In this document: one piece after another, positions 25,174 to 33,631 of the stretch | Numbering within the stretch: the first letter of the stretch is position 1 | Layout of the letters: each line of letters starts with the position of its first letter | DNA from: Clostridia bacterium | GTDB taxonomy: Bacteria > Bacillota > Clostridia > Lachnospirales > Lachnospiraceae | DNA: 64,000 nucleotides | Assembly (NCBI GenBank): GCA_910574835.1 | Contig: CAJTDE010000002.1 | Location: forward strand, 62,001 to 126,000 | Direction of reading: 5' to 3' | Position numbers and translations under genes: made by a program | Notes under the pieces: generated by a model | The model's input: the letters and a program-made list of their open reading frames with translations, nothing else | The model's database searches: none | Told to the model about the DNA's origin: nothing

Positions 25174-25707
25174 TTAAAAGCATCCCTCAAAAGCGTCCAC
25201 AGCCTTCTGAACCTCTTCCTTTGCAAAGGAAAGCTGCTCCTCCTCGGATGCATCTTCCCGCATATCTATGGCTCCTACGAGAAAAAGAGCCGCATAGTCT
25301 CCTTTCCGCACCACCTGGCATGCCTGAGTCTTCGCATAATTCATCGGATAAATCATCTGATCCTCCACCAGGGCCGTGCGCACACGCTGAAGCTCCTTTT
25401 CCAGCTCATCGCCCTTTCCTTCCGCTGCCTTTGCAATCACCACCCGATCCGGATGTGCGCCAATCATCGGCATCTGGGCCGCAAAGGATTCCATCAGCGA
25501 CGTGTCGATTCCCATAACCTGAGAGAGCATCTCCCCGTCCATATCCGTATCCGGCAGATAATTCTCCCCGTAAGCCTCCTGTACCGCCTTCAAAACATCC
25601 TCCACAGGCGGCTCCTTTTGTGCCGTGCTTCCCTTACAGCCGGCCAAAAGCCCTGTAAACAGCAGCAGTACTCCGGTTATCAGTCCGATTTTTTTTACGT
25701 TTCCCAT
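25174..25707 (-). CDS. DUF4358-type lipoprotein
   Basis: 177 residues from the ATG at 25707, preceded by AAGGAG at eight bases. The N-terminus is a lipoprotein signal (basic start, hydrophobic core, LLAGC with C24 as the lipidated residue), so the mature protein is anchored on the outer face of the membrane. The remainder resembles DUF4358: a VQEAYGENYLP segment, a DRVVIAKA strand and a late DYAALFLVGA strand. The family has no known function. It probably forms an operon with the RyR-like membrane protein, downstream of a promoter at 25828-25856. Confidence 0.75.
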   Translation of the reverse strand: MGNVKKIGLITGVLLLFTGLLAGCKGSTAQKEPPVEDVLKAVQEAYGENYLPDTDMDGEMLSQVMGIDTSLMESFAAQMPMIGAHPDRVVIAKAAEGKGDELEKELQRVRTALVEDQMIYPMNYAKTQACQVVRKGDYAALFLVGAIDMREDASEEEQLSFAKEEVQKAVDAFEGCF

Positions 25708-25827
25708 ATTTCTTTCTCCTTCCAAATTCATTCATCTTTCTCAATCCGGTTCATCAAAAGTATCCCCGGGATTCCGCTATGTATACCTCTTCAAAAGGCG
25801 CTTCCATAATGGGGTTTTACAGCAAAT

Positions 25828-25856
25828 ATGATACCACACTTCCCTGCGCAGTTCAA
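25828..25856 (-). promoter_or_regulatory. Promoter of the lipoprotein-RyR-like operon
   Basis: On the minus strand, TTGAAC (25851-25856) and TATCAT (25828-25833) are 17 bases apart. It is divergent from the ABC-F promoter, with only about 25 bases between the two -35 boxes. Confidence 0.55.
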
Positions 25857-25879
25857 TTTCTTTATTTCACCCTTTTTCC

Positions 25880-25907
25880 TTGAAAAATAACTATTTTTAT
25901 GTATAAT
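25880..25907 (+). promoter_or_regulatory. Promoter of the ABC-F gene
   Basis: TTGAAA (25880-25885) and a perfect TATAAT (25902-25907) are 16 bases apart. Transcription would begin about 40 bases before the ATG at 25956. Confidence 0.8.
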
Positions 25908-25955
25908 AAAAAAGTGACGCACCCCAACAAAATATAGAAAATAAGAGGAGTAAGC

Positions 25956-27596
25956 ATGATACAGGCAGTAAACGTAACACTTAGAATCGGAAAGAAAGCT
26001 CTCTTTGAGGATGTCAACATCAAATTCACCGAGGGCAACTGCTACGGACTGATTGGAGCCAACGGCGCAGGCAAGTCCACATTTTTAAAAATACTCACCG
26101 GCGAGCTGGAGTCCACAAGCGGCGAAATCGCCATCACTCCCGGACAACGGCTCTCCTTTTTAAAGCAGGATCACTTCCAGTATGACGACTATCCCGTTAT
26201 GGACACCGTGATTATGGGCAATGCCCGGCTGTACGAGATAGCAAAGGAAAAAGACGCCATCTACGCCAAGGAGGACTTTACCGACGAGGACGGCATCCGC
26301 GCAAGCGAGCTGGAAGCGGAATTTGCCGATATGAACGGCTGGGAGGCGGAAGCCGACGCCGCGTCTCTTCTGAACGGCCTCGGTATTGAGACAGAGCACC
26401 ACTATACCCTTATGAAAGACATGCCCGGAGCACAGAAGGTAAAGGTCCTTCTTGCACAGGCTCTTTTCGGCAGCCCGGATATTCTGCTTCTGGATGAGCC
26501 TACAAACCATCTGGATCTGGACGCCATTGCCTGGCTGGAAGAATTTTTAATCAACTTTAACAATACGGTCATCGTAGTTTCCCATGACCGCTATTTTCTC
26601 AACAAGGTCTGCACCCATACGGCGGACATTGACTACGGCAAGATTCAACTCTACGCCGGCAACTACGACTTCTGGTACGAATCCAGTCAGCTTCTGATCC
26701 GTCAGATGAAAGAAGCCAACAAGAAGAAAGAGGAGAAGATCAAAGAATTACAGGAATTTATCTCCCGCTTCAGCGCCAACGCTTCCAAATCCAAGCAGGC
26801 AACCTCCAGAAAGCGTGCCCTGGAAAAAATCGAGCTGGACGAGATCAAGCCTTCCAGCCGGAAGTACCCATACATTGACTTCCGTCCCAACCGCGAGATC
26901 GGCAACGAAGTTCTGACCGTAGAGGGCATTTCCAAAACCATTGACGGCGTAAAGGTCTTGGACAATATTTCCTTTATTCTGGGCCACGACGACAAGGTAG
27001 CCTTTGTGGGAAGCAACGAATTTGCCAAGACCACCCTGTTCCAGATTCTGGCCGGGGAGATGGAGCCGGACGAGGGAACCTACAAATGGGGCGTAACCAC
27101 AAGCCAGGCTTATTTTCCAAAGGATAATACAAAGGAATTTGACAACGACGACATCATCGTAGACTGGCTGACCCAGTACTCGGAGATCAAGGACGTCACC
27201 TATATCCGCGGCTTCTTAGGCCGGATGCTCTTTGCCGGCGAGGACGGCGTGAAAAAAGTCCGCGTGCTCTCCGGAGGCGAAAAGGTCCGCTGTATGCTGT
27301 CCAAGCTGATGATTTCCGGAGCCAACATCCTCATCCTTGACGAGCCTACGGACCACCTGGACATGGAGTCCATCACCGCCCTCAACAACGGACTGATCAA
27401 GTTCCCGGGCGTGCTTCTGTTCTCCTCCCGCGATCACCAGATCGTCCAGACCACGGCCAACCGAATCATCGAGATTTTGCCGGACGGAAGCATGATCGAC
27501 AAGATCACCACCTACGACGAATATCTGGAAAGCGACGCTATGGCCAGAAAGCGCACCGTCTACAGCAAGGCAGCCGGAACAGAGGAGGATAATTAA
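25956..27596 (+). CDS. ABC-F ATPase with one degenerate ATP site
   Basis: 546 residues: two ABC domains joined by a basic, helical ABC-F linker (about 245-300) and no membrane segments, so it is a soluble ribosome-associated type rather than a transporter. Domain 1 has an intact Walker A (G34-A-N-G-A-G-K-S41) and LLLDEPTNHLD at 177-187, but its signature reads MPGAQ instead of LSGGQ. Domain 2 has a Walker A of G352-S-N-E-F-A-K-T359, with Ala for the last Gly, but an intact LSGGE at 438-442 and LDEPTDHLD at 461-469. In the usual head-to-tail sandwich this gives one canonical and one degenerate site. It resembles the YbiT/YkpA branch. No resistance context is present. Confidence 0.9.
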   Translation: MIQAVNVTLRIGKKALFEDVNIKFTEGNCYGLIGANGAGKSTFLKILTGELESTSGEIAITPGQRLSFLKQDHFQYDDYPVMDTVIMGNARLYEIAKEKDAIYAKEDFTDEDGIRASELEAEFADMNGWEAEADAASLLNGLGIETEHHYTLMKDMPGAQKVKVLLAQALFGSPDILLLDEPTNHLDLDAIAWLEEFLINFNNTVIVVSHDRYFLNKVCTHTADIDYGKIQLYAGNYDFWYESSQLLIRQMKEANKKKEEKIKELQEFISRFSANASKSKQATSRKRALEKIELDEIKPSSRKYPYIDFRPNREIGNEVLTVEGISKTIDGVKVLDNISFILGHDDKVAFVGSNEFAKTTLFQILAGEMEPDEGTYKWGVTTSQAYFPKDNTKEFDNDDIIVDWLTQYSEIKDVTYIRGFLGRMLFAGEDGVKKVRVLSGGEKVRCMLSKLMISGANILILDEPTDHLDMESITALNNGLIKFPGVLLFSSRDHQIVQTTANRIIEILPDGSMIDKITTYDEYLESDAMARKRTVYSKAAGTEEDN

Positions 27597-27631
27597 CCTC
27601 ATATTTACTTACCCAACCGCATGATTTTTCA

Positions 27632-27660
27632 TTGCCCCAACCGCATTTTTCTGCTATACT
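27632..27660 (+). promoter_or_regulatory. Promoter of the PilZ gene
   Basis: TTGCCC (27632-27637) and TATACT (27655-27660) are 17 bases apart, about 50 bases before the ATG at 27710, which follows GAGGAGG. Confidence 0.6.
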
Positions 27661-27709
27661 AAAAAGAAAGGCTGTGTAATCACAGTAGAAAGCGAGGAGG
27701 CCCCTCATT

Positions 27710-28345
27710 ATGGACGTTTTGAAAAAATGCAAAAAAGCTGAAATCTATACTCTGGCAGATGAAGCCATCTGTGAAGCCGAGGTATTCCGGGATATGGCCG
27801 ATGAGCTATGGCTGTCCATTCCAGGCGACGTGACCCTGGAAACGTCAGAATTTTACACCATCGTCTTTTTTGATTCCGTGTCCGGCCTGATGCGCTGTCA
27901 CTGCAGCGTAGGAGAAGCTCAGCCTATCTCCGACGAGCGCAATTCCGTTCCCTGCAAAATCGTGGAAGTAAAGGAAACCAGACAGCGCAGGCAAGATTTA
28001 AAAATCTATTTTGAAACAAGCCTGGATCTGTTCTGCACCTACGTCCCAAGCTTTGCCGTAGGCATCCCGGAGCGTTTCAAAGCCACAACCCGCGATATCA
28101 GCGCCGGCGGAATCTATTTCATGTGCGAATACCGCCTGCCCGAAGGCACCGTAGTCCAATTCCAGCTCCACGGCGCATCCAAGCCCCTGCTGCTGGCCGC
28201 AAAAGTCCTGCGCTTCGAACCGGTAGACGAAATAGACGGCAAACCCCAATTCGGCCACGGCTGCCAATTCATCGAAATGCGCCCCCAAACCGAGGCCGTC
28301 CTAAGAAACTACATCTTCCGCCAGGAACGCAACAGCCGAAGATAA
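27710..28345 (+). CDS. PilZ c-di-GMP receptor (YcgR-like)
   Basis: 211 residues. An N-terminal YcgR-like beta domain (about 1-85) is followed by a PilZ domain with both halves of the c-di-GMP site: the arginine-rich R91-Q-R-R-Q-D96 at the domain entrance and D129-I-S-A-G-G134. Proteins of this layout bind c-di-GMP and commonly brake the flagellar motor or act on exopolysaccharide synthesis. In this neighbourhood of c-di-GMP enzymes and motility genes a motor-brake role is the leading inference. It is a single plus-strand gene with a terminator after it. Confidence 0.9.
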   Translation: MDVLKKCKKAEIYTLADEAICEAEVFRDMADELWLSIPGDVTLETSEFYTIVFFDSVSGLMRCHCSVGEAQPISDERNSVPCKIVEVKETRQRRQDLKIYFETSLDLFCTYVPSFAVGIPERFKATTRDISAGGIYFMCEYRLPEGTVVQFQLHGASKPLLLAAKVLRFEPVDEIDGKPQFGHGCQFIEMRPQTEAVLRNYIFRQERNSRR

Positions 28346-28381
28346 CCAAAAACCAAAACCAATCAAATACATACAACCCAA

Positions 28382-28427
28382 AAAGGATGCAGCCCAAGAA
28401 CCCAAAATTCTCAAAACTGCATCCTTT
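28382..28427 (+). terminator. Terminator after the PilZ gene
   Basis: AAAGGATGCAG (28382-28392) pairs with CTGCATCCTTT (28417-28427) and is followed by TTTAATTATTTAATT-like T-rich sequence. Confidence 0.85.
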
Positions 28428-28491
28428 AATTATTTAATTAATCTAATTAGTCGCATCTTCAAATCTAACGCAGCTCCCGCCCCCAAAGTCA

Positions 28492-28711
28492 GGGACAGCC
28501 GCAGAAAGAGTCCTCAGACTTTTCCGATATCCGGTGTCCGGCTGTTCGCGTACAGGCTGTCTGATATTGGCGAACTAACGTTCAAAACCTTCCAGCAGGC
28601 GAAGCCTGACACCCCGCCCCAACGTTAGTCCGACAAGAGCAGACAGCCTGTACGCGAACCGTCCGAACACAGGATATGGAAAAGTAAGAGGACTCTTTCT
28701 GCGGCTGTCCC
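28492..28711. repeat. 220-bp long inverted repeat
   Basis: Outer 24-base arms (28492-28515 and 28688-28711, GGGACAGCCGCAGAAAGAGT to the complement) are perfect. A second perfect 19-base pair, TTCGCGTACAGGCTGTCTG, lies at 28545-28563 and 28640-28658, and an inner ACTAACGTT pair at 28574-28582 and 28621-28629. The whole stretch can form one interrupted cruciform. It fills the gap between the convergent PilZ and histidine kinase genes, with no open frame of note. It looks like a miniature inverted-repeat element. No clear target duplication was seen. Confidence 0.88.
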
Positions 28712-28717
28712 GTCCGC

Positions 28718-31291
28718 CTACCTCATAAACTTCCGCAACTGCCTAGCCACCTCCTTAATATCAATAGGCTTAGCAATATGCGCATTCATCCCGCAATCCA
28801 AACACCTCTGAATATCCTCCGAAAAAGCATCCGCCGTCATAGCAATAATCGGAATATCCGCATCCTCTCTCTCAAGAGCGCGAAGCGCCTTCGCCGCCTC
28901 ATACCCCGTCATCACCGGCATCCGAATATCCATCAGCACCGCATCATAATACCCTGGCTCCGACTTTTCAAACATCTCCACACAGATCTGCCCGTTCTCC
29001 GCCCAGTCAAGTTCCATGCCAAGATCCGAAAGCAACGCCTCCGCAATCTCCCAGTTCAGATCATTATCCTCTGCCACAAGAACTTTCCGCCCGGTAAAGT
29101 CCTCCTTCGCTTCCCTGAGATCTCCTCCCTCCTCGGGCATATCCGCCGCTTTTTCCGTATCTTCCATATACTGCTTCAAGCCATAATAAAGGGTAGACCG
29201 AAACAGCGGCTTCGAAATAAATCCGTTGATCCCGGCGTCCCGGGCCTTATCCTCAATATCGCTCCAGTCATAGGCGGAAATCAGCAGAATCGGAATATCC
29301 TCCCCCAGATTCCTCCGGATCTCCTTCGCCGTGTCAATCCCGTCCATACCCGGCAGCTTCCAATCCAGAAGAATGATCTGGTAATCATCTCCGCGCTTAT
29401 AATGCTCGTCAACCAGACTCACCGCCGTCTCTCCGTCAAAGGTCCAGTCCGCCTGCACGCCAATGTCCTTCAAAGCATCCACCGTACTTTCACAGAGCTG
29501 CTTATCATCATCCACCACAAGCATCTTCCAGCTGGGAAGCACCATATCCACTTCCTCCACCAGAGCTTTCTCCAGATCCAGCGTCACAAAGAAAGTACTT
29601 CCCTTGCCCTTCTCGCTCTCCACCCGGATCGTGCCGTTCATGGTATCCACAATATATTTGGTAATGGCCATTCCCAGGCCGCTTCCCTCCGTCCGGTGCA
29701 CCCGGGCGCTGTCTTCCCTGGAAAATGACTCAAAGATCTGCTCCCGAAATTCCGGAGACATACCGATTCCCGTATCCTTTACTTCCAGGTGAATCCGCAC
29801 ATGGGTATCCCGCTCCGGCAACAGCTCCTGATACATGGAAACGTGAATCGTCCCTTCCTCCGGCGTAAACTTCACCGCATTGGACAGAAGATTCAGCAAA
29901 ATCTGATTGAGACGCACTCCGTCACAGTAGACATTCTCTATCTCAATGTCATGGATAAACACATCAAACTGCTGCCGCTTTGCCCGAACCTGAGGCTGCA
30001 CAATACATACGATACTGTCCATAACCTCCCTTAAGGACACAAGCTCCGTATTAAGCGTCATCTTGCCGCTCTCAATCTTGGACATATCCAAAACATCATT
30101 CACAAGTCCCAGAAGGTGCCGGCTGGACAGGCTGATCTTCCGCAGGCAGTTCTGCACCTGAGGCTTATTGTCTATATTGGCCGTGGCAATAGCTGTCATT
30201 CCCACAATTGCATTCATCGGCGTTCGGATATCATGGCTCATACTGGACAGAAATTCACTCTTGGCCCGATTCGCATGCTCCGCCTCCCGGTGGGCCTGCT
30301 CAAGCTCCCGAATCCTCTGATGATTTTCCCGCAGATATTCCGCAAAAATCAAAAGAAGAACCAATACCAGAATACTGCATCCTCCCAATGCACGTATCAT
30401 CCACTTGCCGCTCATGTCATTCACTGCCTGATCCAGCGCTCCATAGGGCAGCTCAGTTACAAGATACCACTCCGTATAGGGCATGCTGCTGCAATAAAGG
30501 TGGCGGCGCTCCTCCCCCATAACAAGAACCGTGGAATAGTCCTTCTTCTCCTTCATGGCCTCCTGCAGCTCCCGGATAAACTTCTGCGTATACTGCTCCT
30601 CCCCGGACAGGGAATGACTCACGCGATCAAAATAATTCTCCCGGTAAGCATCGCCGCTTCGAATCACAAAGCTTCCGTCATTGCGGATAATGTGGGAATC
30701 CACCAAAGAGTTCCCCTCATCCAGTCCCAGGATATCCCGGATATAATCAATGGAAACACCCGCCACCAGTCCCAGACTTTTGCTGCCGTCCTCCATCGAG
30801 TATTCCGCGGAAATACCAAGGAGCAGAATCCGTTCTCCTGCCTCATTGCTTCCCACCGCCGCCTTCCGCTCTCCGCTTTTCATAGATTCAAAGAAAGGTT
30901 CCGGGTCCGCAATCGTAACCGGCCCTCCGTAAACCATATCAAAGACGCCATCCTTCGAGTAAAAACCCAGATACTCCAGACCGTTGCTCTTGGCGCTCTC
31001 CTTTAAGGCATCACGAAGACCGGCCTGATCATTGTCCGTTTCCGGAGGAACTTCCTTTGTCACCTTGAGCACATGGGAAAGCTGATACTCAATGGTTGTC
31101 TTAAAGTGCTGGCCAATGCGCTCATTCAGCCCCTGCATATAAATGGTCCCCACCTCATTGATGGTTTCCGCGCTGCTTCCCCCAATATAGATCGTCAGAT
31201 AGGAAAACACGCACACACACAGAATACACACTCCAATGAGTCCGCCTAACAATAATCGGGTTGTTTTGCTCTTAATGTTCGATTTCTGCAA
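28718..31291 (-). CDS. Hybrid sensor histidine kinase with two receiver domains
   Basis: 857 residues. TM1 (about 12-35), an extracellular Cache-like sensor (about 40-295) and TM2 (about 300-318) lead to HisKA with phospho-His H353 in SSMSHDIRTPMN. The HATPase domain has N471 in NLLSNAVKF and G boxes DTGIG and GSGLG. Two receiver domains follow, with D643 (LLDWKLPGMDG) and D788 (LMDIRMPVMTG). No HPt domain is fused, so phosphate must pass to a separate partner. It lies 79 bases after the REC/HD-GYP/GGDEF gene on the same strand, the most likely partner. The ligand is unknown. Confidence 0.93.
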   Translation of the reverse strand: MQKSNIKSKTTRLLLGGLIGVCILCVCVFSYLTIYIGGSSAETINEVGTIYMQGLNERIGQHFKTTIEYQLSHVLKVTKEVPPETDNDQAGLRDALKESAKSNGLEYLGFYSKDGVFDMVYGGPVTIADPEPFFESMKSGERKAAVGSNEAGERILLLGISAEYSMEDGSKSLGLVAGVSIDYIRDILGLDEGNSLVDSHIIRNDGSFVIRSGDAYRENYFDRVSHSLSGEEQYTQKFIRELQEAMKEKKDYSTVLVMGEERRHLYCSSMPYTEWYLVTELPYGALDQAVNDMSGKWMIRALGGCSILVLVLLLIFAEYLRENHQRIRELEQAHREAEHANRAKSEFLSSMSHDIRTPMNAIVGMTAIATANIDNKPQVQNCLRKISLSSRHLLGLVNDVLDMSKIESGKMTLNTELVSLREVMDSIVCIVQPQVRAKRQQFDVFIHDIEIENVYCDGVRLNQILLNLLSNAVKFTPEEGTIHVSMYQELLPERDTHVRIHLEVKDTGIGMSPEFREQIFESFSREDSARVHRTEGSGLGMAITKYIVDTMNGTIRVESEKGKGSTFFVTLDLEKALVEEVDMVLPSWKMLVVDDDKQLCESTVDALKDIGVQADWTFDGETAVSLVDEHYKRGDDYQIILLDWKLPGMDGIDTAKEIRRNLGEDIPILLISAYDWSDIEDKARDAGINGFISKPLFRSTLYYGLKQYMEDTEKAADMPEEGGDLREAKEDFTGRKVLVAEDNDLNWEIAEALLSDLGMELDWAENGQICVEMFEKSEPGYYDAVLMDIRMPVMTGYEAAKALRALEREDADIPIIAMTADAFSEDIQRCLDCGMNAHIAKPIDIKEVARQLRKFMR

Positions 31292-31370
31292 AATGAATAC
31301 CTCCGTCCGGCCGCATCCGCGTCACCCGGTCTTATCCTGCCTACGACTGCCGCTTCAAAATGAAACCGCG

Positions 31371-33446
31371 TCAGTTCTCTCCCTCGTCAATGGGCGAAAT
31401 GACAGAAAGCATCTTATCCATAGAATCATCATAAAAACGATAATGTCCGCGTCCGGCGCGCTTTACCGTATAAAGAGCCTGATCCGCGCAGTGGAACAAA
31501 GTCTCGTAATCCGTCCCCACCAGATCCGCCCTGGCCACACCCATACTTACGGAAATGTCAAACTCCTCAAACCGTCCCGTCAGAGCATGGAAAATACGTT
31601 CAATAATCGGCTCCAAGTCCTCCGTATACTCCAGGAACACCAAAAACTCATCCCCGCCCACGCGGGCCGCAATATCCGCGCCGCGGATACTCTGGCGAAG
31701 CTTCTCCGCCGTATGCTGCAGTACCTGGTCACCGAAAATATGTCCGTAAGTGTCGTTAGCCATCTTAAAGTGATCCAGATCAAAAATCGCCAGTGCATAA
31801 GCGCCGTCCGGCTTCTGGGCCATACGTCCTACAATCTGCTCCTTAGCGCTTGCGTGGTTCAAAAGCCCCGTCATCCGATCATGGGTGGCCAATTGTTCCA
31901 GAACATCCAGCTTCAGCCTGGTATCATGAATATCAATCACCTTACCGATAGCTCCCTGATATTCATGAGGCTCCTCCAAAGTCCACATAGCATGAGCCAC
32001 AATCCGGGACCACCGGTGTTCGCCCTGAAAATCAATCTTACAGTCATGAGTCACCACCGGATTCTCCCGGGTGGTGCCCCGGAGCTTCGCCGACAATGCC
32101 TCCCAGTTCTCAACCCCCAGAATATTCTTCACGCTGTCGCTCTTTCTGGGTTCCGCAATAATCTCATTGGCCGAAAGCTTCTTGGCGCTCCAAGGCGTCA
32201 AAGTCAGAATACTGGGAGATGCATTGTACTCAAACTGAATCTCCTTGGACATCGTGGCAAAGAAGCTGTACTTCTCCCGTTCCTTCTCAAGAAGCTGCAA
32301 GGTACGCTCCGAAGCCGTCAGCTCCGCATGGTGCAGCATCTCCTGCGCCACATTGTGAAGGCTTCTTCTGTTATTCTCATCCAAAATCTCCTCCTGAGAA
32401 AGCTCCAGGGGAAGCTGATCCGCAATATCCGTCAGACACTCCATAAGCAGGGGATTGAAAGAACCACATTTTCCGTCCAGAATCATCTGAACCGCTACCT
32501 CATGGGAAAACGCCTTCTTATAGCACCGCTCACTGGTAAGCGCGTCGTACACATCCGCAAGGGCCACAATCTGGGCGGAAATCGGAATCTCGTCCCCCTT
32601 AAGCCCGTCAGGATATCCCCGTCCGTCATACCGCTCATGGTGCCAGCGGCAGATCTCAAAGGCGCACTTCACCAAAGGCTCATCCTGGTAAAGAGGCAGA
32701 TCCCGCAAAAGATCCCCGCCAATGGCCGAGTGGGTCTTCATAATCTCAAATTCTTCATCCGTAAATCTTCCCGGCTTATTGAGAATCTTTTCATCTATGG
32801 CAATCTTGCCGATATCATGAAGGGCGGAGGCCATGCTGATGGTGGAAATATCCGCCTGGGACACCCCGTACCGATCTGTCTTTTCAATCAAATGCTCAAG
32901 AAGAAGCTCCGTAAGGGTATGCACATGGCGCACATGCCAGCCGCTTTCTCCGTTCCGGAACTCTACAATATGACTTAAGATGTCAATCATCATATTGCTT
33001 CTCTTCTCATTTTCATAAATCTGATCCGCAACCATGCCCATCAGCTTCTTCTGCTTGGCATACAGAAGAATCGTGTTCACCGCTCTTCTGCGGACCACCA
33101 TCTCGTTAAAGGGACGGACGATAAAGTCCGTAGCTCCCATCTCATAGGCCCGGTCAATGTAAGCAGGACTGTTCTCCGCAGAGATCATAATCACAGGAAG
33201 ATCCTCAATCCAGTTGTGCTCATTCATCACCATAAGCACCCCGAAGCCATCCATCTCGGGCATTACAATATCAAGAAGCACCAGAGACAGATCCACGCCG
33301 TACTTCTCGATGGCCGCCACCGCCTGAACGCCGTTCTCCGCCTCCATAATCTCGTACTCGTCCTCCAGCATATCCGCCAGAATTGATCGGTTCATCTCCG
33401 AATCATCCGCTATTAAAATCTTCTGCTTCCGTTTCGCTTCCACCAT
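31371..33446 (-). CDS. REC/HD-GYP/GGDEF protein, dual c-di-GMP enzyme
   Basis: 691 residues from the ATG at 33446 after AAGGTAAG. An upstream in-frame GTG lacks a ribosome site. Domains: receiver (1-125, D59), HD-GYP phosphodiesterase (about 150-345, H210-D211 and H269-H-E-R-Y-D-G-R-G-Y-P), a PAS-like segment (about 400-520), and GGDEF (about 525-675) with an intact GGDEF at 597-601 and I-site R588-x-x-D591. Both catalytic sites look complete, so it may both make and degrade c-di-GMP, with the balance set by receiver phosphorylation and the PAS-like domain. It is followed by the hybrid kinase gene, probably its signalling partner. Confidence 0.92.
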   Translation of the reverse strand: MVEAKRKQKILIADDSEMNRSILADMLEDEYEIMEAENGVQAVAAIEKYGVDLSLVLLDIVMPEMDGFGVLMVMNEHNWIEDLPVIMISAENSPAYIDRAYEMGATDFIVRPFNEMVVRRRAVNTILLYAKQKKLMGMVADQIYENEKRSNMMIDILSHIVEFRNGESGWHVRHVHTLTELLLEHLIEKTDRYGVSQADISTISMASALHDIGKIAIDEKILNKPGRFTDEEFEIMKTHSAIGGDLLRDLPLYQDEPLVKCAFEICRWHHERYDGRGYPDGLKGDEIPISAQIVALADVYDALTSERCYKKAFSHEVAVQMILDGKCGSFNPLLMECLTDIADQLPLELSQEEILDENNRRSLHNVAQEMLHHAELTASERTLQLLEKEREKYSFFATMSKEIQFEYNASPSILTLTPWSAKKLSANEIIAEPRKSDSVKNILGVENWEALSAKLRGTTRENPVVTHDCKIDFQGEHRWSRIVAHAMWTLEEPHEYQGAIGKVIDIHDTRLKLDVLEQLATHDRMTGLLNHASAKEQIVGRMAQKPDGAYALAIFDLDHFKMANDTYGHIFGDQVLQHTAEKLRQSIRGADIAARVGGDEFLVFLEYTEDLEPIIERIFHALTGRFEEFDISVSMGVARADLVGTDYETLFHCADQALYTVKRAGRGHYRFYDDSMDKMLSVISPIDEGEN

Positions 33447-33530
33447 ACTCTTACCTTTCTGATACACATTAAAAAAATTCTTCCATATCTATTTCGCCCC
33501 GAAAAAGGCGCTCCCAACCGGATAGAAAAA

Positions 33531-33579
33531 GTTCTGCGGTGAAATCACCGGCACTCTCCGATAATTAAAACCGCAGAAC
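33531..33579 (-). terminator. Terminator of the fla/che operon
   Basis: GTTCTGCGGT (33531-33540) and ACCGCAGAAC (33570-33579) pair perfectly, and on the minus strand the hairpin is followed by TTTTTCT. It stands about 50 bases after the EAL-HDOD stop and appears to end the long motility transcript. Confidence 0.88.
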
Positions 33580-33631
33580 ACAATTTCATATTATCACACA
33601 ATAACCAAAACAGCAAGAACCGGCTGCAATG

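Noticed and set aside
28492-28711. Rho-independent terminator
   Set aside because: The inverted repeat is far too long, lacks a U-tract, and a proper terminator for the PilZ gene already lies at 28382-28427.
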